NCBI RefSeq assembly: GCF_026745355.1
Contig: NC_079202.1
Span: forward strand, 3,641,692 to 3,705,691
From: Beta vulgaris subsp. vulgaris
Taxonomy: Eukaryota; Streptophyta; Magnoliopsida; Caryophyllales; Amaranthaceae
Direction of reading: 5' to 3'
DNA: 64,000 nt
Below the pieces are notes generated by a model. It was not told the origin of the DNA. It ran no database searches and saw only the letters and a program-made list of their open reading frames with translations. The position numbers and the translations under genes are program-made. Of the stretch, positions 11,898 through 23,488 are shown one piece after another (positions within the stretch are counted from its first letter, which is position 1; each line of letters begins with the position of its first letter).

Positions 11898-14800
11898 CTA
11901 AGGAATATCAAAATAATTCGTGGTGAATTGCGAACAAGTTCGGGCACATAGTTGAGCCACATCATGGGCAGCCTGAACTTGTTGGCGATTTACCTTTAAA
12001 ATAAAACACCAGGGGAAAATTGTTGCAATCTCCTTGATTGCATTGATAGTCCAAAAGATTGTTGATGGTATAGCCAAGGGAGATTGTAATGTTGTAATTA
12101 AGTTGGAGCAATCCGTTAAGAAAGTAGTGTAGGTTAGGTGGTGTTGACTTGCCCATTGTAAGGCATGCAGTAAGGTTTGGCATTCAGCATGAAGTGCTGA
12201 GGTAGCGAGACCATATCGACCACCACCGGTAGCAATTATCTGTAAAGGAACAGCAGCCCTATGAAGGGTCCAGGCGCCTCCCATTACACCCGTATCTTTC
12301 TTCCAGGCAGCATCAAATGCGATCAAATAATGTGGAGAGGATGCTTGAGAGGCACCTAGATGGACCCCAAGGAACCCCGGGGGTGACCGGAGAGAAAGTT
12401 CCGGCGGGTGAAGGAAACTTAGGTTATTGAAACAAGGCAAGGTGGTCAGTTGAGCATCCAAATCCGTGAGATCCCTAATCTGATGCGCAATGCGACGAAC
12501 ATCCGGATCAATATGGCGAAAGATGCGCTCATTCCTATGTAACCAGATGCTCCAAAGAGTCCAAATGAACTTCTTTAGGTTCGGACTATGACGTCCATCC
12601 TCGCTATGAAGAAGCAGGATTTGTGTAGCCACCCAATCCGAGCAAGAGAGAGGGGTGCTATGTGGGTTGTGAAGAGGTAAAGGGCAGACTTGCCAAGCGT
12701 GTACAGTGAGGGGGCATTCTTTTAAGAGGTGCTGTAGTGTTTCAGGTTCTTGAGTGCAGAGGTCACAGGTAGGGGGAACCGGAACCTTTCGTTTAACCAG
12801 TTGGTCCCTTGTAGGGAGCTTATTTAAGAGGATCCGCCAAATGAAATATTTCCATTTTGGAATCAGAGGAAGATGCCAGAGAATCCTAAATACTCTCTGG
12901 TTCACGTCACTCAGGGTAGGCAAATTTGGAATAGTTTCTCGAAGGAGACATGCATAGGCAGGTTTTGAAGTATAATTGCCAGACGGATGATGGCCCCAAA
13001 TCATGAAATTATTTTTTGAAGTTGCAGGCATCAGCTCCATAGCAAGAATCTCTTGGCTATCTTTAAAAGAGAAAAAGCCCCTAACAAGAGATGGTTTCCA
13101 AGTTTTTTGTTCCACATCAAAGAAATCACTAACATGAGAGGATCGGATATGGCGCAGGGGAATAGAGCTCGCAGCTATAGGGATGCGACCGTGAAGCCAT
13201 GCCGACGAGAAGGTTTTTAAATTGTTCGCATTTCCAATTTTCCAGTGACAATGCTTAAAAAGGGTTTCTTCAACTAGCTGAAGACCTTTAAAACCCCACG
13301 ATCTCTGCACACCAAGCTTCCTCACAAAATTTCCATTTGTAAGGGCGATAGGTTTAACTGCTTGATAGCATTGAGACAGCAGACATGAAGGTTTGGTATA
13401 CATATTCCAGACTTTCCGCATGAGACAAACTTTGTTAAGAATATGGAAAGAACGGATGCCAAGACCCCCGAAACCTTTAGGCAAGTGAACTTGTTCTTTT
13501 TTGACCCAGTGAATGCCCGATTTATCCTTGTTTGACCATAGAAAGGTCATAACCATTGCATCAAGACGATTTGCGATGGAGATGGGAATAGAGAAAGAAG
13601 ACAAGATATGGGAGACCATGGCGACAATAACCGTGTTTATCAGTATAACCTTCGTAGGCATAGAGAGGAGAAGGCTATTCCAGCTTAAAAGCCTTTGTGA
13701 GATGACATCAATAAGAAAGTGGAAGTGGCTATTCTTGGAATTTTGGATATCTAAAGGAACTCCAAGATGAGAAGTCATTGTGTCTTTGTGGTTCATAAAT
13801 AAAAGGTCCTTGAAAGTAGTTTTAGCTGTCATGGAGGTATTAGGGCTAAACCTGATGTAGGATTTTGTGAAATTGATTTTAGAACCCGAGATTAAGCAAA
13901 ACCTGCTATTAAGAGAAAACAGATACTCACATGCAGGAGAGGAAGTCTGGAAAAAAAAGTAGCGCGTCGTCGGCGAAAAACAAATGTGTGATGGGGGGGC
14001 TCCGACGGCTAACTTTTATTCCTTTAAGATAGTGTAGACTTTCTTCTGAAGATAGCATACGTGAGTAGATGTCCATACATAGGATGAAGAGATAAGGTGA
14101 CAAAGGGTCACCTTGACGCAAACCACACTTTGGGTAAATAGGCTTCGAAAGTTGACCATTAAGTAAAATTTTGAAGGAGACAGACGAAACACATTGTAGG
14201 ATCCAATGCACCCATGTCTCTAGAAACCCATAAGCTTGTAGAATTTTCCTTAGAAAAGTCCAATGAATTCTATCATAAGCCTTGTTGAGGTCGATTTTCA
14301 CCGTGGCATACGAATGAGCTGCACTTTTTTGGCGATTTATAAAATGAATAAGCTCATGGGATAGCAGGACATTGTCCGTCATGCTTCTCCCAGGAACAAA
14401 CGCATGTTGGTACTGGGATACCAAAAGAGGGAGTAATGGCTTCATGCGATTTACTAGGCACTTGGTGATGCATTTGTAGATGGTATTACAAAGGCTTATT
14501 GGTCGAAGCTGGGAGACCTCAGTAGGATTAGGAACTTTGGGAAGCATGACTAGTAAAGTGTTGTTCCAAGCCTTAAGCAAAAACCCCCTCTGAAAGAAAC
14601 TCTTGATTGCGGCAATTATATCAGGACCAATAAGGTCCCAGTGTGTTTTATAAAATTCCGCCAAACATAGCATCTTTAATCTCGTCAGCACTAAATTCAT
14701 GGATTAAACTAGCCTGTTGCTGATCAGTGAGAGTTGGGAGATTAAGATCTTCAAGAACTCGATCAGTCTCAGCTTCACTAGTTGAGGTGCTGTTATTGGA

Positions 14801-16006
14801 GAAAATAGAAGTCCAGAAATCTTTAACAATGAGCATAATATGCTCCGGGCGAGTCGTCCAATTTCCTTGGACATCTTGGAGAGTGGTGATATCATTTCGT
14901 ATCCGTTGTTTTCGAATTCTGGAATATAGAAGATGTGAAGGACAGTCACCAAGTAATAGCCAATTTCTTTTCATACGCTGCTGCCAATACAAAAAGCCTT
15001 GTTCCAAATGAGGTTAAGTGTCCAGAATAGTGGTGAGATAATCCTTTCCACTAGAAAAATTTGAAACTCTTTGCCCTACTGAAGCAAGAGTATCACTTAA
15101 TTGCCTCCAATTTATACCATGAGTTTTTTTATGATGTAGACACCAAACACGTAACTTCTGTTGCAAAAGACGAAGTTTCTGCTGAATTGCCAACATAAGG
15201 GAACCCTGATGATGAAGAGCCCAAACCGCTTTAATAATTTCAATAACTGGCTTAAGTTGTAAACACCATGTTTCAATTTGGTATGGTCTCTTTGAAGTAG
15301 GAATCTGATCAGTGGTAGTATACACTATCACTGCATGGTCAGAGCATAGAATAGGTTCATGATGCACGAAGTGGTTAGGAAACAAGTTCGTCCATGAATT
15401 TGTGACATAAGCTCTATCTAATCTTTCAAGGAGTAATGCAGAGCCTAATTGTTTATTTGTCCAGGTAAAACGGGGTCCCTGGAACGGAACTTCTATCAGA
15501 TTAGACTTGAAGCACCAGTCCATAAACTCTTTCCACCCTCGAATAGTACTAGAACCCCCAATTTTATCTTCATATCTCTCAACTTGATTAAAATCCCCAA
15601 TAATGAGGCAGTGACTAAGTGGAGAGAGGTAGTGAAGAAGAAGGTCCCAAATTTCAGACCTATCTTGAACTTTAGGGGCACCATACAAAAAACAAACATT
15701 CCATTGAGTTCCATTCGATTCCGAGACAGTACATATGATGAAGTTTTGACACACATGCAGAATAGAAATCTGAGAAGTTGTAAAACCTAAGACAACTAAG
15801 CCACCTTTTGATCCTAAAGCATCAATACCCGTTACAAAATTTGGATTCATGTGGCATAATTTTTGGTAAGCTAGAGAAATAGTAGTTTTTGTTTCAGAAA
15901 GAAAGATACACATATGATGATGCGTATGAAAAAGCCAAAACACATACGCATAAGCAAGGGAGTTTTCGTTAGAAAGGCCCCTTGCATTCCAAGAGAGAAT
16001 CTTCAT
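11898..16006 (-). pseudogene. LINE-B ORF2: endonuclease - reverse transcriptase - RNase H
   Basis: Starts MKILSWNARGL at 16006. The AP-type endonuclease (to about 15290) shows WNARGL, SETK, IGDFNQVE and CSDHAV, all catalytic boxes present. An in-frame TAA at 15014-15016 follows. The RT (about 14700-13930) shows PISLCNTIYK, GLRQGDPLSPYLF and FFADD. Just before it, the expected 'KSPGPDGF' box is missing and the frame changes near 14660, so a deletion is likely. Another frame change at about 13930 leads into the long frame 13832-11898 with a zf-RVT region (WKYFIWRILLNKLPTRDQL, CDLC...H) and an RNase H domain. Its acidic set is visible in FDAAW, HAECQ, TDCSN and AHDVAQ. Stop TAG at 11898-11900, then about 40 bp and the A-tail. 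A plant L1 with a C-terminal RNase H is a known type. Confidence 0.9.
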
Positions 16007-18090
16007 ATAAACCTTGTAGGCTGTATATGGTCAGCCTCATCACCTTCAGGGGGAGAGAGAGAAAGAACCATGGAGAAGTGTAATTCCATGTCATCATTAC
16101 TAGCCCTAGGCTCCAGATTTGATGTAGACGCTTCATTGTGTAGCTTGAATTTTTTCAGAGAGGGAGTGAGATCGAGCGATGCATGGCGCTTTTGAGCAGT
16201 GAGAAGTTTTGTGGTAATTTCAGGGCCTCCTTCTACCCCAAGGTCAGCTGCCATGGTGAGATCTGTAAGAGCTTTAGGTTTTAGATGAGTTTTCCCATTA
16301 CAATTCCACCACATGTTGAAACCTCCTTTATCTTCCCAACGATCCCATTTGATTCGACGTCTTTTAAGGGCCCAATCCGTATCAATGTAGTGTGGGTGCA
16401 AATTGTCAATACTGGCCCCTATTGATTTGCTTCTAGGCAAATCAGGACCCCTGCGTTTTTTCGGAGGCCATAGCATGGAGGAAATTTGGAACCTATGAAC
16501 CGGCGCAGCGGCCTGCGGCAGGGGTGTCTCAGGGAAGGCATGCGGCACCTCGACTGGGATATCTGGTGAAGACGTAGAATACCCCGACTGTGAGAAATGC
16601 GAGGTAGGCGAATGGTGGAAAGGGGCTGGATGCACCCGAGCTCGATGATTGAAGGAATGTAGCATAGTACGTAAACGTTGTCTTGCATGAGAAAGGGAAC
16701 CTGACTGAGGAGTTATGCTGATTGGCTGCACAGGAGATAATGGTCTTCGAGATTGTGATATTTGAGGCAAACTGGATCCTTGGTGCACTACTTCTTGCAG
16801 TAGCCCCGTGTTGTGAGGCATTGACTGCCCTTGTTCCAAGATAGTAGGATGGGGTTCCCTAGATTGCTGCTGGGCCCACTCTTCAATTCCCAGAACTTGA
16901 AATAGAGTTTGACGAGCTCGAACCGGATTACTTGAGGCCTCATCCTGAACTTGGACCCCTGAGTGCGGAGGTGAGGTGTGTCGAGAGTGTGCATTGTAAA
17001 ATTGTGCGTAAGGATCTGATGAAAGCCCACATCTGCGCCCTGGAGATTGGACAAGAACTTGTTCCTCCAAGGGGCCTCTAGAGTGCTCCTCCCTATGGTA
17101 ATGTGGGACTCCTGAGGAGACATGCTGATCACCTTCAAAATTCTCTTCACCCGAGAAGTAGGGGTCTGAGCCTTCAGACACTGATCAGGATGGAAACCCC
17201 GGATTACCCGAATTATCATCACTATCCGATGGAGAAAAGGGCATGTTCCGTGGATAATCCTCTTGATCCTCAATGTGTTGCAATAAGTTGACTTGCATGT
17301 TACGGAACCGAAACCGATCCAGTAACCCCTCAATGAGGTTCGTATAATAGGCCAGGTTCATGAGTCCATAGAGAACTCTACGGCCCGATTGCTCAAGATC
17401 CGCAACCCTGACCCGAATGCGCCTATGAGCCTCATAATCAGAGAGATTACAAGAACGTGTATAGTGTCCTGCACATCCACACTTTTTACAGAATTTGAAG
17501 ACTCCTTCATACCGAAAATAAACCCATATAACTTGTGAATCATAAAGAGGTAAGAAACAACCTGGAATTAAAGGCTTTGAGAGGTCGATTAACCTTTGTG
17601 CGCGAAATTCCGGCTCATTTGGTAGGTTCATAGGCTCATCCGGCATGGTTTCAATGAAACCCACATGGCGTAGAGCTTGCATGGCCCATGCATTCGAAAG
17701 ATAGCCCAATAGGAGCCCAGCCACCCGGACCCATAGCCTTGCATGATGAAAGTTAATACTTTGAGGGACAATAGACCAATGGCACGCACGAAATGTGACA
17801 ATTCTACCATCAATGACGGTTGTATGCTCTTGAAGTAAGGCCTCCACATCATTCCTATTAATGCATGTGAAGATATAGTTACTGCCAGTTCGTTGTACTG
17901 TGATAGAGCCTCTTTTCTTCCATTGTGTATTTATGAGGCTTTGAACTAAGGAAGGTGCTGGAGGATTGGGGCCAAAGAATTGCCCTAGTACCGACAGATT
18001 CCAATTTATTCGGTTTAAGGATGATGGATCAGGTGGTGGGTCAATTAATGCACCCATACGAAAATTACGGAACTCATTTGTTCCTTGCAT
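16003..18090 (-). pseudogene. LINE-B ORF1: nucleic-acid-binding protein (DUF4283-like plus CCHC knuckle)
   Basis: The first in-frame ATG is at 18090 (MQGTNEFRNFRMG); the open frame extends a little further upstream without ATG. The N-terminal domain (IDGRIVTFRACHW, NFHHARLWVRVAGL) matches the DUF4283 region of plant LINE ORF1 proteins, and a CX2CX4HX4C knuckle (CKKCGCAGHYTRSC) lies near residue 200. A TGA at 17185-17187 interrupts the frame in an acidic/Ser/Gly-rich stretch; the same frame then continues to the stop at 16003-16005 as a long Pro/Ser/His/Gln-rich tail. Ignoring that stop, the frame is about 695 codons. Its role would be RNA binding in the LINE ribonucleoprotein. The stop codon overlaps the ATG of ORF2 (ATGA). 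Confidence 0.8.
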
Positions 18091-18529
18091 GGCAGGAGAA
18101 CAATGGAATGAAGTAAATGATGATAAGGACAAGGAGGGAGAAGAAGGAAGTAATGAGGCTGGGAAGGTGAGAACTGGAGTTATGCAATAAATAGATGGGA
18201 AAAGTAGCAGTTTTGATGTTCACCCTTCCACCAAAGAATTCGTGCAAGAATTCTATTGGTACTTTGGTGCATGAAAACCAAATGCAAACTCTATAACCCT
18301 ATAAAGTGCAATCCTAGTAGGGACTATTCCCGGAGAAAGCTAATGCAATTGATTGGGGAAGGTAGAAAGTTCTTCCTCTTTCTCAAGGAGATCTCTGCCG
18401 CGTGACAGGAATGGCAGAAAAAGTTTGCATGTAACAGTGGGTATAGAAACTACTCACTCAAGGTGAGAGAAGCTCTCGATTTTTAGAGAGAGAAAATTAT
18501 TTGTCTTCTTTTTGATGTCATGAAAATGA
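18091..18529 (-). other. 5' leader of LINE-B
   Basis: About 440 bp between the target duplication and ORF1, with C/T-rich stretches on the coding strand (for example near 18380 and 18460-18495). Probably the internal promoter and 5' UTR; no specific site can be named. Confidence 0.5.
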
Positions 18530-18544
18530 ATTCTTTACAATATC

Positions 18545-18880
18545 AATGCATAGAAATTGATTATCTTCAATTGAAATAATTGGCTTTAACAAAGAAAAAT
18601 CTTCCTCGATAAAACAACAATTTGAATTAGCTTTAAATATTTTAATAAAACCATTAGTAAAACAATATTCTACTTGTTTTGGATCAGTAAGACTAACATC
18701 TTGCTCATTTTGATAGATGTAAGAATGTTCCGATTTCTTATAATTGATGTGCAAGCATGATAATATTTCGTATTAGCGTCGCTTACCTTAAGATGGTTAG
18801 ATTTCACTTTTAATTTCCAGTACGTTTATTGAAAACCAAGTAGTTTAACTTGTTTAGCTAACAATCTTGATTGCAGGAGA
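18545..18880 (-). pseudogene. LINE-A, endonuclease-RT linker fragment
   Basis: Minus-strand translation shows LKVKSNHLKVSDANTKYYHA, the 'WL..GD.NTKFFH' linker motif of plant LINEs (about 18740-18820), then LLKPIISIEDNQFLCIDIVKN, which runs straight into the RT start at 11855 once LINE-B is removed. The 5' limit near 18880 is where an opposite-strand LINE fragment begins; the missing endonuclease suggests truncation there. Confidence 0.75.
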
Positions 18881-18889
18881 AGGTGTCTG

Positions 18890-19215
18890 CTGTTGAGTAA
18901 AGGGAAGGTCAAAAGAGATATTTCAGTTTCTTGAAGCAGAAATAAAAGATGCAGTGGATTGATAAAGGTGATGAGAACACCAAATTATTCCATCAGTCAA
19001 TCAAGGCCAGAAGAATTACAAATAGGATTCATTCCATTCAAAATATGCAAGGGCAATGGGTGAACTCAGAAGATATGATTAAGGAGGCTTTTGTTAACTT
19101 CTATAAAGAGTTGCTGGGGAAGGAATTGTTGGAGAGATGTAAGGTTGAAAATCAGGTGATTGTAGAGGGGCCTAGGATTACTGATGACACTATTAGAATA
19201 GATGCTAATTACGAC
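18890..19215 (+). pseudogene. LINE-C fragment (plus strand), same linker region as LINE-A
   Basis: An open stretch at 18949-19224 reads MQWIDKGDENTKLFHQSIKA and further to 'GQWVNSEDMIKEAFVNFYKE', typical of the segment between endonuclease and RT in plant L1 elements. It is another LINE lineage from LINE-A and is oriented opposite to it. It stops abruptly at the CACTA-like end at 19216. Confidence 0.75.
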
Positions 19216-19228
19216 ACTCATTAAGTAG

Positions 19229-19440
19229 CGTATTGCTGCGTTTTTGGTCGCACAACAATAGGTATTATCTATTGCTGTGGTATTTGACCGTAACAATAGG
19301 GCAACCTATTGATGTGGTTCCAACCCAAAACTGCATCAATAGGTATATTTTAAAGAAAATACTTCATATTGCTACGGTTTAGGAAAGGAAACGTAACAAT
19401 AGGTTGTCCTATTGCTTCAGTTTCTGCTAACAACTACCGC
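19229..19440. repeat. Subterminal hairpin array of CACTA-A
   Basis: Five consecutive imperfect inverted units, for example from tattgctgcgtttt to cgcacaacaatag, from ctattgctgtgg to accgtaacaatag, and from cctattgatgtggtt to aactgcatcaatagg. Arms of 12-15 bases are separated by short loops. Each is a mutated copy of the attgctgcggttt hairpin seen intact in CACTA-B and -C. Confidence 0.7.
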
Positions 19441-19451
19441 AATATGTTGTA

Positions 19452-19803
19452 CTCCCTCCATCTCATAATACTCTTTACACTTTCTTTTTTTATCTGTCCC
19501 AGAATAATCTTTACGCTTCTATATTGGAATATAACCCACTATTATTTTAATCATTAATATTCTATCTTTTAACTATTGGCCCACATTCTCTTTGCTCTAA
19601 ATAAAATAATACCACTCTTATTACCTACCAACTCTAACCATGGCCCACATTCTTTCTCCTTACCATAAAATAATACTACTTTTACTAACTACTAACTCCT
19701 ATCACATCTACTTTTTAATAAAATAATTAATAACTAAACAAACACTTATCATCTAAAACTACGTGCCTTGATAAGTGTCAAGAATATTTTTGGACGGAGG
19801 AAG
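19452..19803. mobile_element. Stowaway-like MITE
   Basis: Left end ctccctccatctcata preceded by ta, right end tttttggacggaggaag, giving imperfect terminal inverted repeats of the ctccctccgtcc type found in plant Stowaway elements. AT-rich, no coding capacity, about 350 bp. The right terminal bases are degenerate. Confidence 0.6.
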
Positions 19804-20436
19804 AATTTTTTTTAAAAAAAAAATCATATATGCAAGCATGTTACATCCAACATCCTCATGCAGGAAGCATAATGCACCAACTATAATAATATTTTATGTA
19901 TAAATTTCGGCATAGCTCCATTTGTTTATTGGATAACCACTATAATTGAGAATTAACTTGCATAATATTATATCCAACATTTATCATCTAATCATCCTAA
20001 ATAACCAACATCTAATCATCCTAAACAACCAACATCCATCATCCAATTTTCCTCCAACAACCAACTTTCCTCCAACATCCATCATCCAAGATCCAATTTC
20101 AATAAGAAATACATACAAATCGAACATAAATATCATGCAAATCCAATAAATATCATCAGATTCAAGTCAATACAATAAATATATGGTACAAGTTGCACTA
20201 AATTATATTTGTTGCAAAGATAGAGAAACAACGCAAATTAACATAAACTAAACTACGCAATGCAATAATTAATAAAGTATCTGGCCCACTTATTTTTTAG
20301 ATAATTGATTTGATATTCCGTATAATGATCGTATGTAAAGGAACGAGAAATCTGAAAATAATTCACCAAAGTTAGCATCAAATAGTTAAATAATATATGA
20401 AATGAATTATAAGTGAACAAATAAATTAAAACTTAC
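19804..20436. other. Non-coding AT-rich part of CACTA-A with a short degenerate tandem repeat
   Basis: At about 19975-20095 there is a loose repeat of caacat / catcatc / taatcatcc words. Otherwise no gene or structured site is seen. Confidence 0.5.
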
Positions 20437-21891
20437 TTCATTGAATCCTCCGAATCAGAATATAAGATGAGTAAGTCAAAAAAGTTAAGAACGACGAAAA
20501 AACCGCACTCTTTGCCTCCTTGTTGTTGTGGGCACTTTTAAAAAACTTTAAGAAAATGAGAAAAATTATCGTATAATGAGAATAACATAGGATTAATTGA
20601 GTAAAAAAAGTCTATTATACCTCAACACACTTGCTAAGAAGATTTTCCCGACGAACTTTTTTGTGCTCAATCGAAACCTCCTTAAAGCACTACATAAAAA
20701 TACATTAAATGAATTATAGTTTATTTTCTTTACATTATTATTTCAATTCATTTAAAATATAACAAACCAACTTACGCAGTCATAGCCGATTTAATATTTA
20801 ACTTCCGCTCCTTGAGTATGCTAGCGGAATCAAAGATATAAACCGTCCCTACCTTCGGACATATAAATAGGAGCATTCAATGACGGCTATTGCAAGATTT
20901 ATTAACAAAAGTTACTAAAAAATCAACATACCATGCAACAATCAACATTTACAAAACTATTAAGATAGAATATTACTCTTGAAAGATTGGCGCGAAGATG
21001 ATACTAACACCAACAAGGACAGATCGAGTCAAAGCACACTGAATGTAAGTCGTTACATTCTCCAATGCATTCACATCCGCGGTACTCTAAGGATACATCC
21101 AACAAACACGAACAACATCCCCAAATCCGCTTAAGTCAATCCGCGATGCCCTATAAAAAGTAGACAAATGTAAATTTACGGGTAAAATACAACTATCATA
21201 CAACAAATGTAAAACAAAATCATAACTTTGATTCTTGTTATCTCATGTACACTTGGATAATAGAAATATTAAGCATCTCCCGTTTCAAGAACTGAGCAAT
21301 ATCCTCCTTGGCAAGATAAGTAGTGGAATCTTCTAAATAATGGAACAAGGAGCTCGATAAGGTAACACCAATGGTATCATCATCTACGACGCAAGGGCTA
21401 GCGTATATGCTAACTCGCTACAGTATGATGCATCATCGACAACTAGAGTATAACGAGTAGTCAAACTAGCTGAAAGCTGCTGGCTAGGACATCTAATAAC
21501 CTCCCTTGAAATCCCTTCTTTTTTTAGGTCTCGGTGTAACCTATTAATTATTTTTGAAAACGCGCATAAGATTATATAATTTTCAAATTTTGCTCCTATT
21601 ATTTTTACAAAAAAGGATAAGATTTGAACAAACATCACCAACTAAAATTTACACTAAATGTTTTGACCATTGCACCCACGTACCAAAAGGACTAGCTGTA
21701 GTGACGATTTCATATGTGAGCACGGGGAAAGGTAATGGCAAATGGCCATACTTCTCTACATAATGATGAACTTTCACTCGAAGGTGATCCTTCATCATTC
21801 TAGACACATGAATCAGTGTTCTCATCAAAAACATCTTATGTGCATCCGTCACGAGACAAGTCTCTCTACTAGTTGGGTCCATCAAATACAA
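20437..21891 (-). pseudogene. CACTA-associated Ulp1-like (C48) cysteine protease gene, decayed
   Basis: Minus-strand exons can be traced. 21891-21650 reads YLMDPTSRETCLVTDAHK, then VHHYVEKYGHLPLPFPVLTYE and FGTWVQWSKHLV, a conserved region of CACTA-linked Ulp1 proteins. About 21400-21240 reads TYLAKEDIAQFLKREML. About 21155-20985 reads SRIDLSGFGDVVRVCWMYP and SIIFAPI. Exon 20886-20776 has the catalytic His (HxMLLFICPK) and Asp (VYIFDS). Exon 20689-20621 follows. Exon 20534-20437 has the catalytic Gln/Cys box QQGGKECGFF. Splice sites ag/gt are visible at the last three. The Trp after the His is a TGA at 20877-20879, and other stops exist. Such SUMO-protease-like proteins are encoded by many plant transposons; their role is unclear. 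Confidence 0.7.
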
Positions 21892-22143
21892 TCAACATGG
21901 AGTCTTGTCCTAATAGTAAAGTAAATTCTAATTATGTAAGATAATTATTTGTATGGTGCACATGTATATATGATAAATATATGTACCATCAACGCATGCA
22001 TGACACTGAGTATCGAAAAATCCAGATGGTCGGGCACAGGGTGAAGCAGAATCCCCAATAGATGGTGAATCAAATGGTGCAACAAATGGTGAAGCAGATG
22101 ATGGAACAAATGGCAGGGTAGGTAGCTGAGTGGGCTGTGAAAG

Positions 22144-23488
22144 TGACAGGCTAAAGTCGTATCACCAAATCAAAAGTAATCCTAAAGTCCTCTAACAAAT
22201 AGTAGTCGGTGATTATGCTAAACTAACCAAACTATAACTATATCAAGAATATCAATGACAAAGAGTCTAGGGTATGGGTTCACCAATGAACAATATTCCA
22301 CAATGAAACACAACAATCAACAATTAATAATGCAATTAAACGGGTTGGTTCGCTCTCTCGAATCGAAATTAACCATAGGATTACATTATCAGGCTCTTGC
22401 AGTTTATTAATACCAAATCTACCTATTGCAACTAGCCTTAATATCAAGTTTATACCTCTCGGTGCATAACCTAATATTTTATAAACATCCCTTCATAATT
22501 GATCATGGATCCCCTTAACCGTAGAAATAGACTACTCAATCATAATTGAAGCAAAGATAATGATGAAACAAGTAAACATGATGATAAATGATCAAGAGTT
22601 AAATAGGAATAATAAGAGTAGAGAAGGAATACCAAGTGTAGAACCAATCTTGTAAAATCAATGCTTCTATTGAAATTTCAATGTAAAAATGAGAAAAAGT
22701 AAATACTAGGATTTTTAAGTAATTAAAGAGTGCTTTGAAAACTAAAAGCTAAAACTATAATAATAAAGATGTAGTTTTTCCATCCTAAAAGGATAAGTAT
22801 TTATATTAAAACACAACTGGCGCAACATGCGCTTCAAAAACCTTAAAAAAGCCCTTCCCGACCAACCCGGGCGGAATCTGCCCGGTCAGGCTGTTGTCAG
22901 GTGATAAACTGTAGAATAGGAAATAGTGCCCCACGTGGTTGGGCCCGCAATAAAATATTTTCTTTTTATACAAATCTTCTCCAAACTATTCAATTTGGCT
23001 ACGTAAGGGCGCCCGGGCAGCCGGGGCAGATTCCGCCCGGTCGCATGGTCGTCAACCTGCACAAAATCTCTATCTTCTAAAAGCGATAACTTCTTTGTTA
23101 TTCGTCAGAATTAGGCAAGTGACCACTCTTTGGAAAGCTCTTGAAGTGTAGAGTCTAACACAATTTAAATAAATTCATTTGTATTTGTAGAACTTGAGAT
23201 ATAATCAAAAGAGTGGACTAGAAGCATTTTTCTACTTCTTTCCCTATACGCTTTGCTTCAAAACTCTTCCAACTCAATGCTCGTGCTCTCGAGAGTAAAT
23301 CATCTCTTGTAGTGACATAAATAAGTATGAAATACACTAAAACATGCTAATTCCTACAATGATCAACCTGAAAATACAAACACATTACAAGGAGCACATT
23401 ACTCGTAAAAATGGCTCCAAAGAGCGCAATTAAGCCTAATAATCAATGAGGGACGGAGGTAAAATCTCTATATAAAATACACATATCG
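22144..23488 (-). repeat. Athila-type LTR (third copy)
   Basis: Reverse complement of the LTRs at 46491-48014 and 57851-59373, about 180 bp shorter. It keeps the ...CTTTAGCCTGTCA 3' end (here tgacaggctaaag at 22144) and the GC-rich inverted segments (22855-22895 and 23010-23045). Confidence 0.8.

Larger units (their letters stand above)
11856..18529 (-). mobile_element. LINE-B: nearly complete L1-type non-LTR retrotransposon with RNase H
   Basis: Minus-strand LINE of about 6.7 kb. Its 3' end is an A-tail (T run 11856-11864 on the plus strand), and the 15-bp target duplication attctttacaatatc is exact (11841-11855 and 18530-18544). From 5' to 3': a leader of about 440 bp, ORF1 with a DUF4283-like domain and zinc knuckle, and ORF2 with endonuclease, reverse transcriptase, zf-RVT and a C-terminal RNase H. 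A few stops, one deletion and frame changes inactivate it, but it is far better preserved than its host LINE-A. The long exact duplication and full length make a single retrotransposition event clear. Confidence 0.92.
19216..22143 (-). mobile_element. CACTA-A: left part of a degenerate coding CACTA element
   Basis: A possible terminal CACTC at 19216 is followed by an array of degenerate hairpin repeats (19229-19440) of the same family as in the two intact CACTA copies at 52363 and 59417. Farther in are minus-strand exons of a Ulp1-like protease gene, as found in CACTA-type plant elements. The coding part is cut at 22144 by an Athila LTR; a probable continuation lies at 24423-24790. The right terminus was not found. 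Confidence 0.6.

Noticed and set aside
15449..15790. Plus-strand frame within LINE-B
   Set aside because: Antisense of the endonuclease domain, which is clearly coding on the minus strand.
19229..19440. CRISPR-like array of short repeats
   Set aside because: Units are inverted repeats of variable spacing at a CACTA end in a plant genome, not direct repeats with unique spacers.
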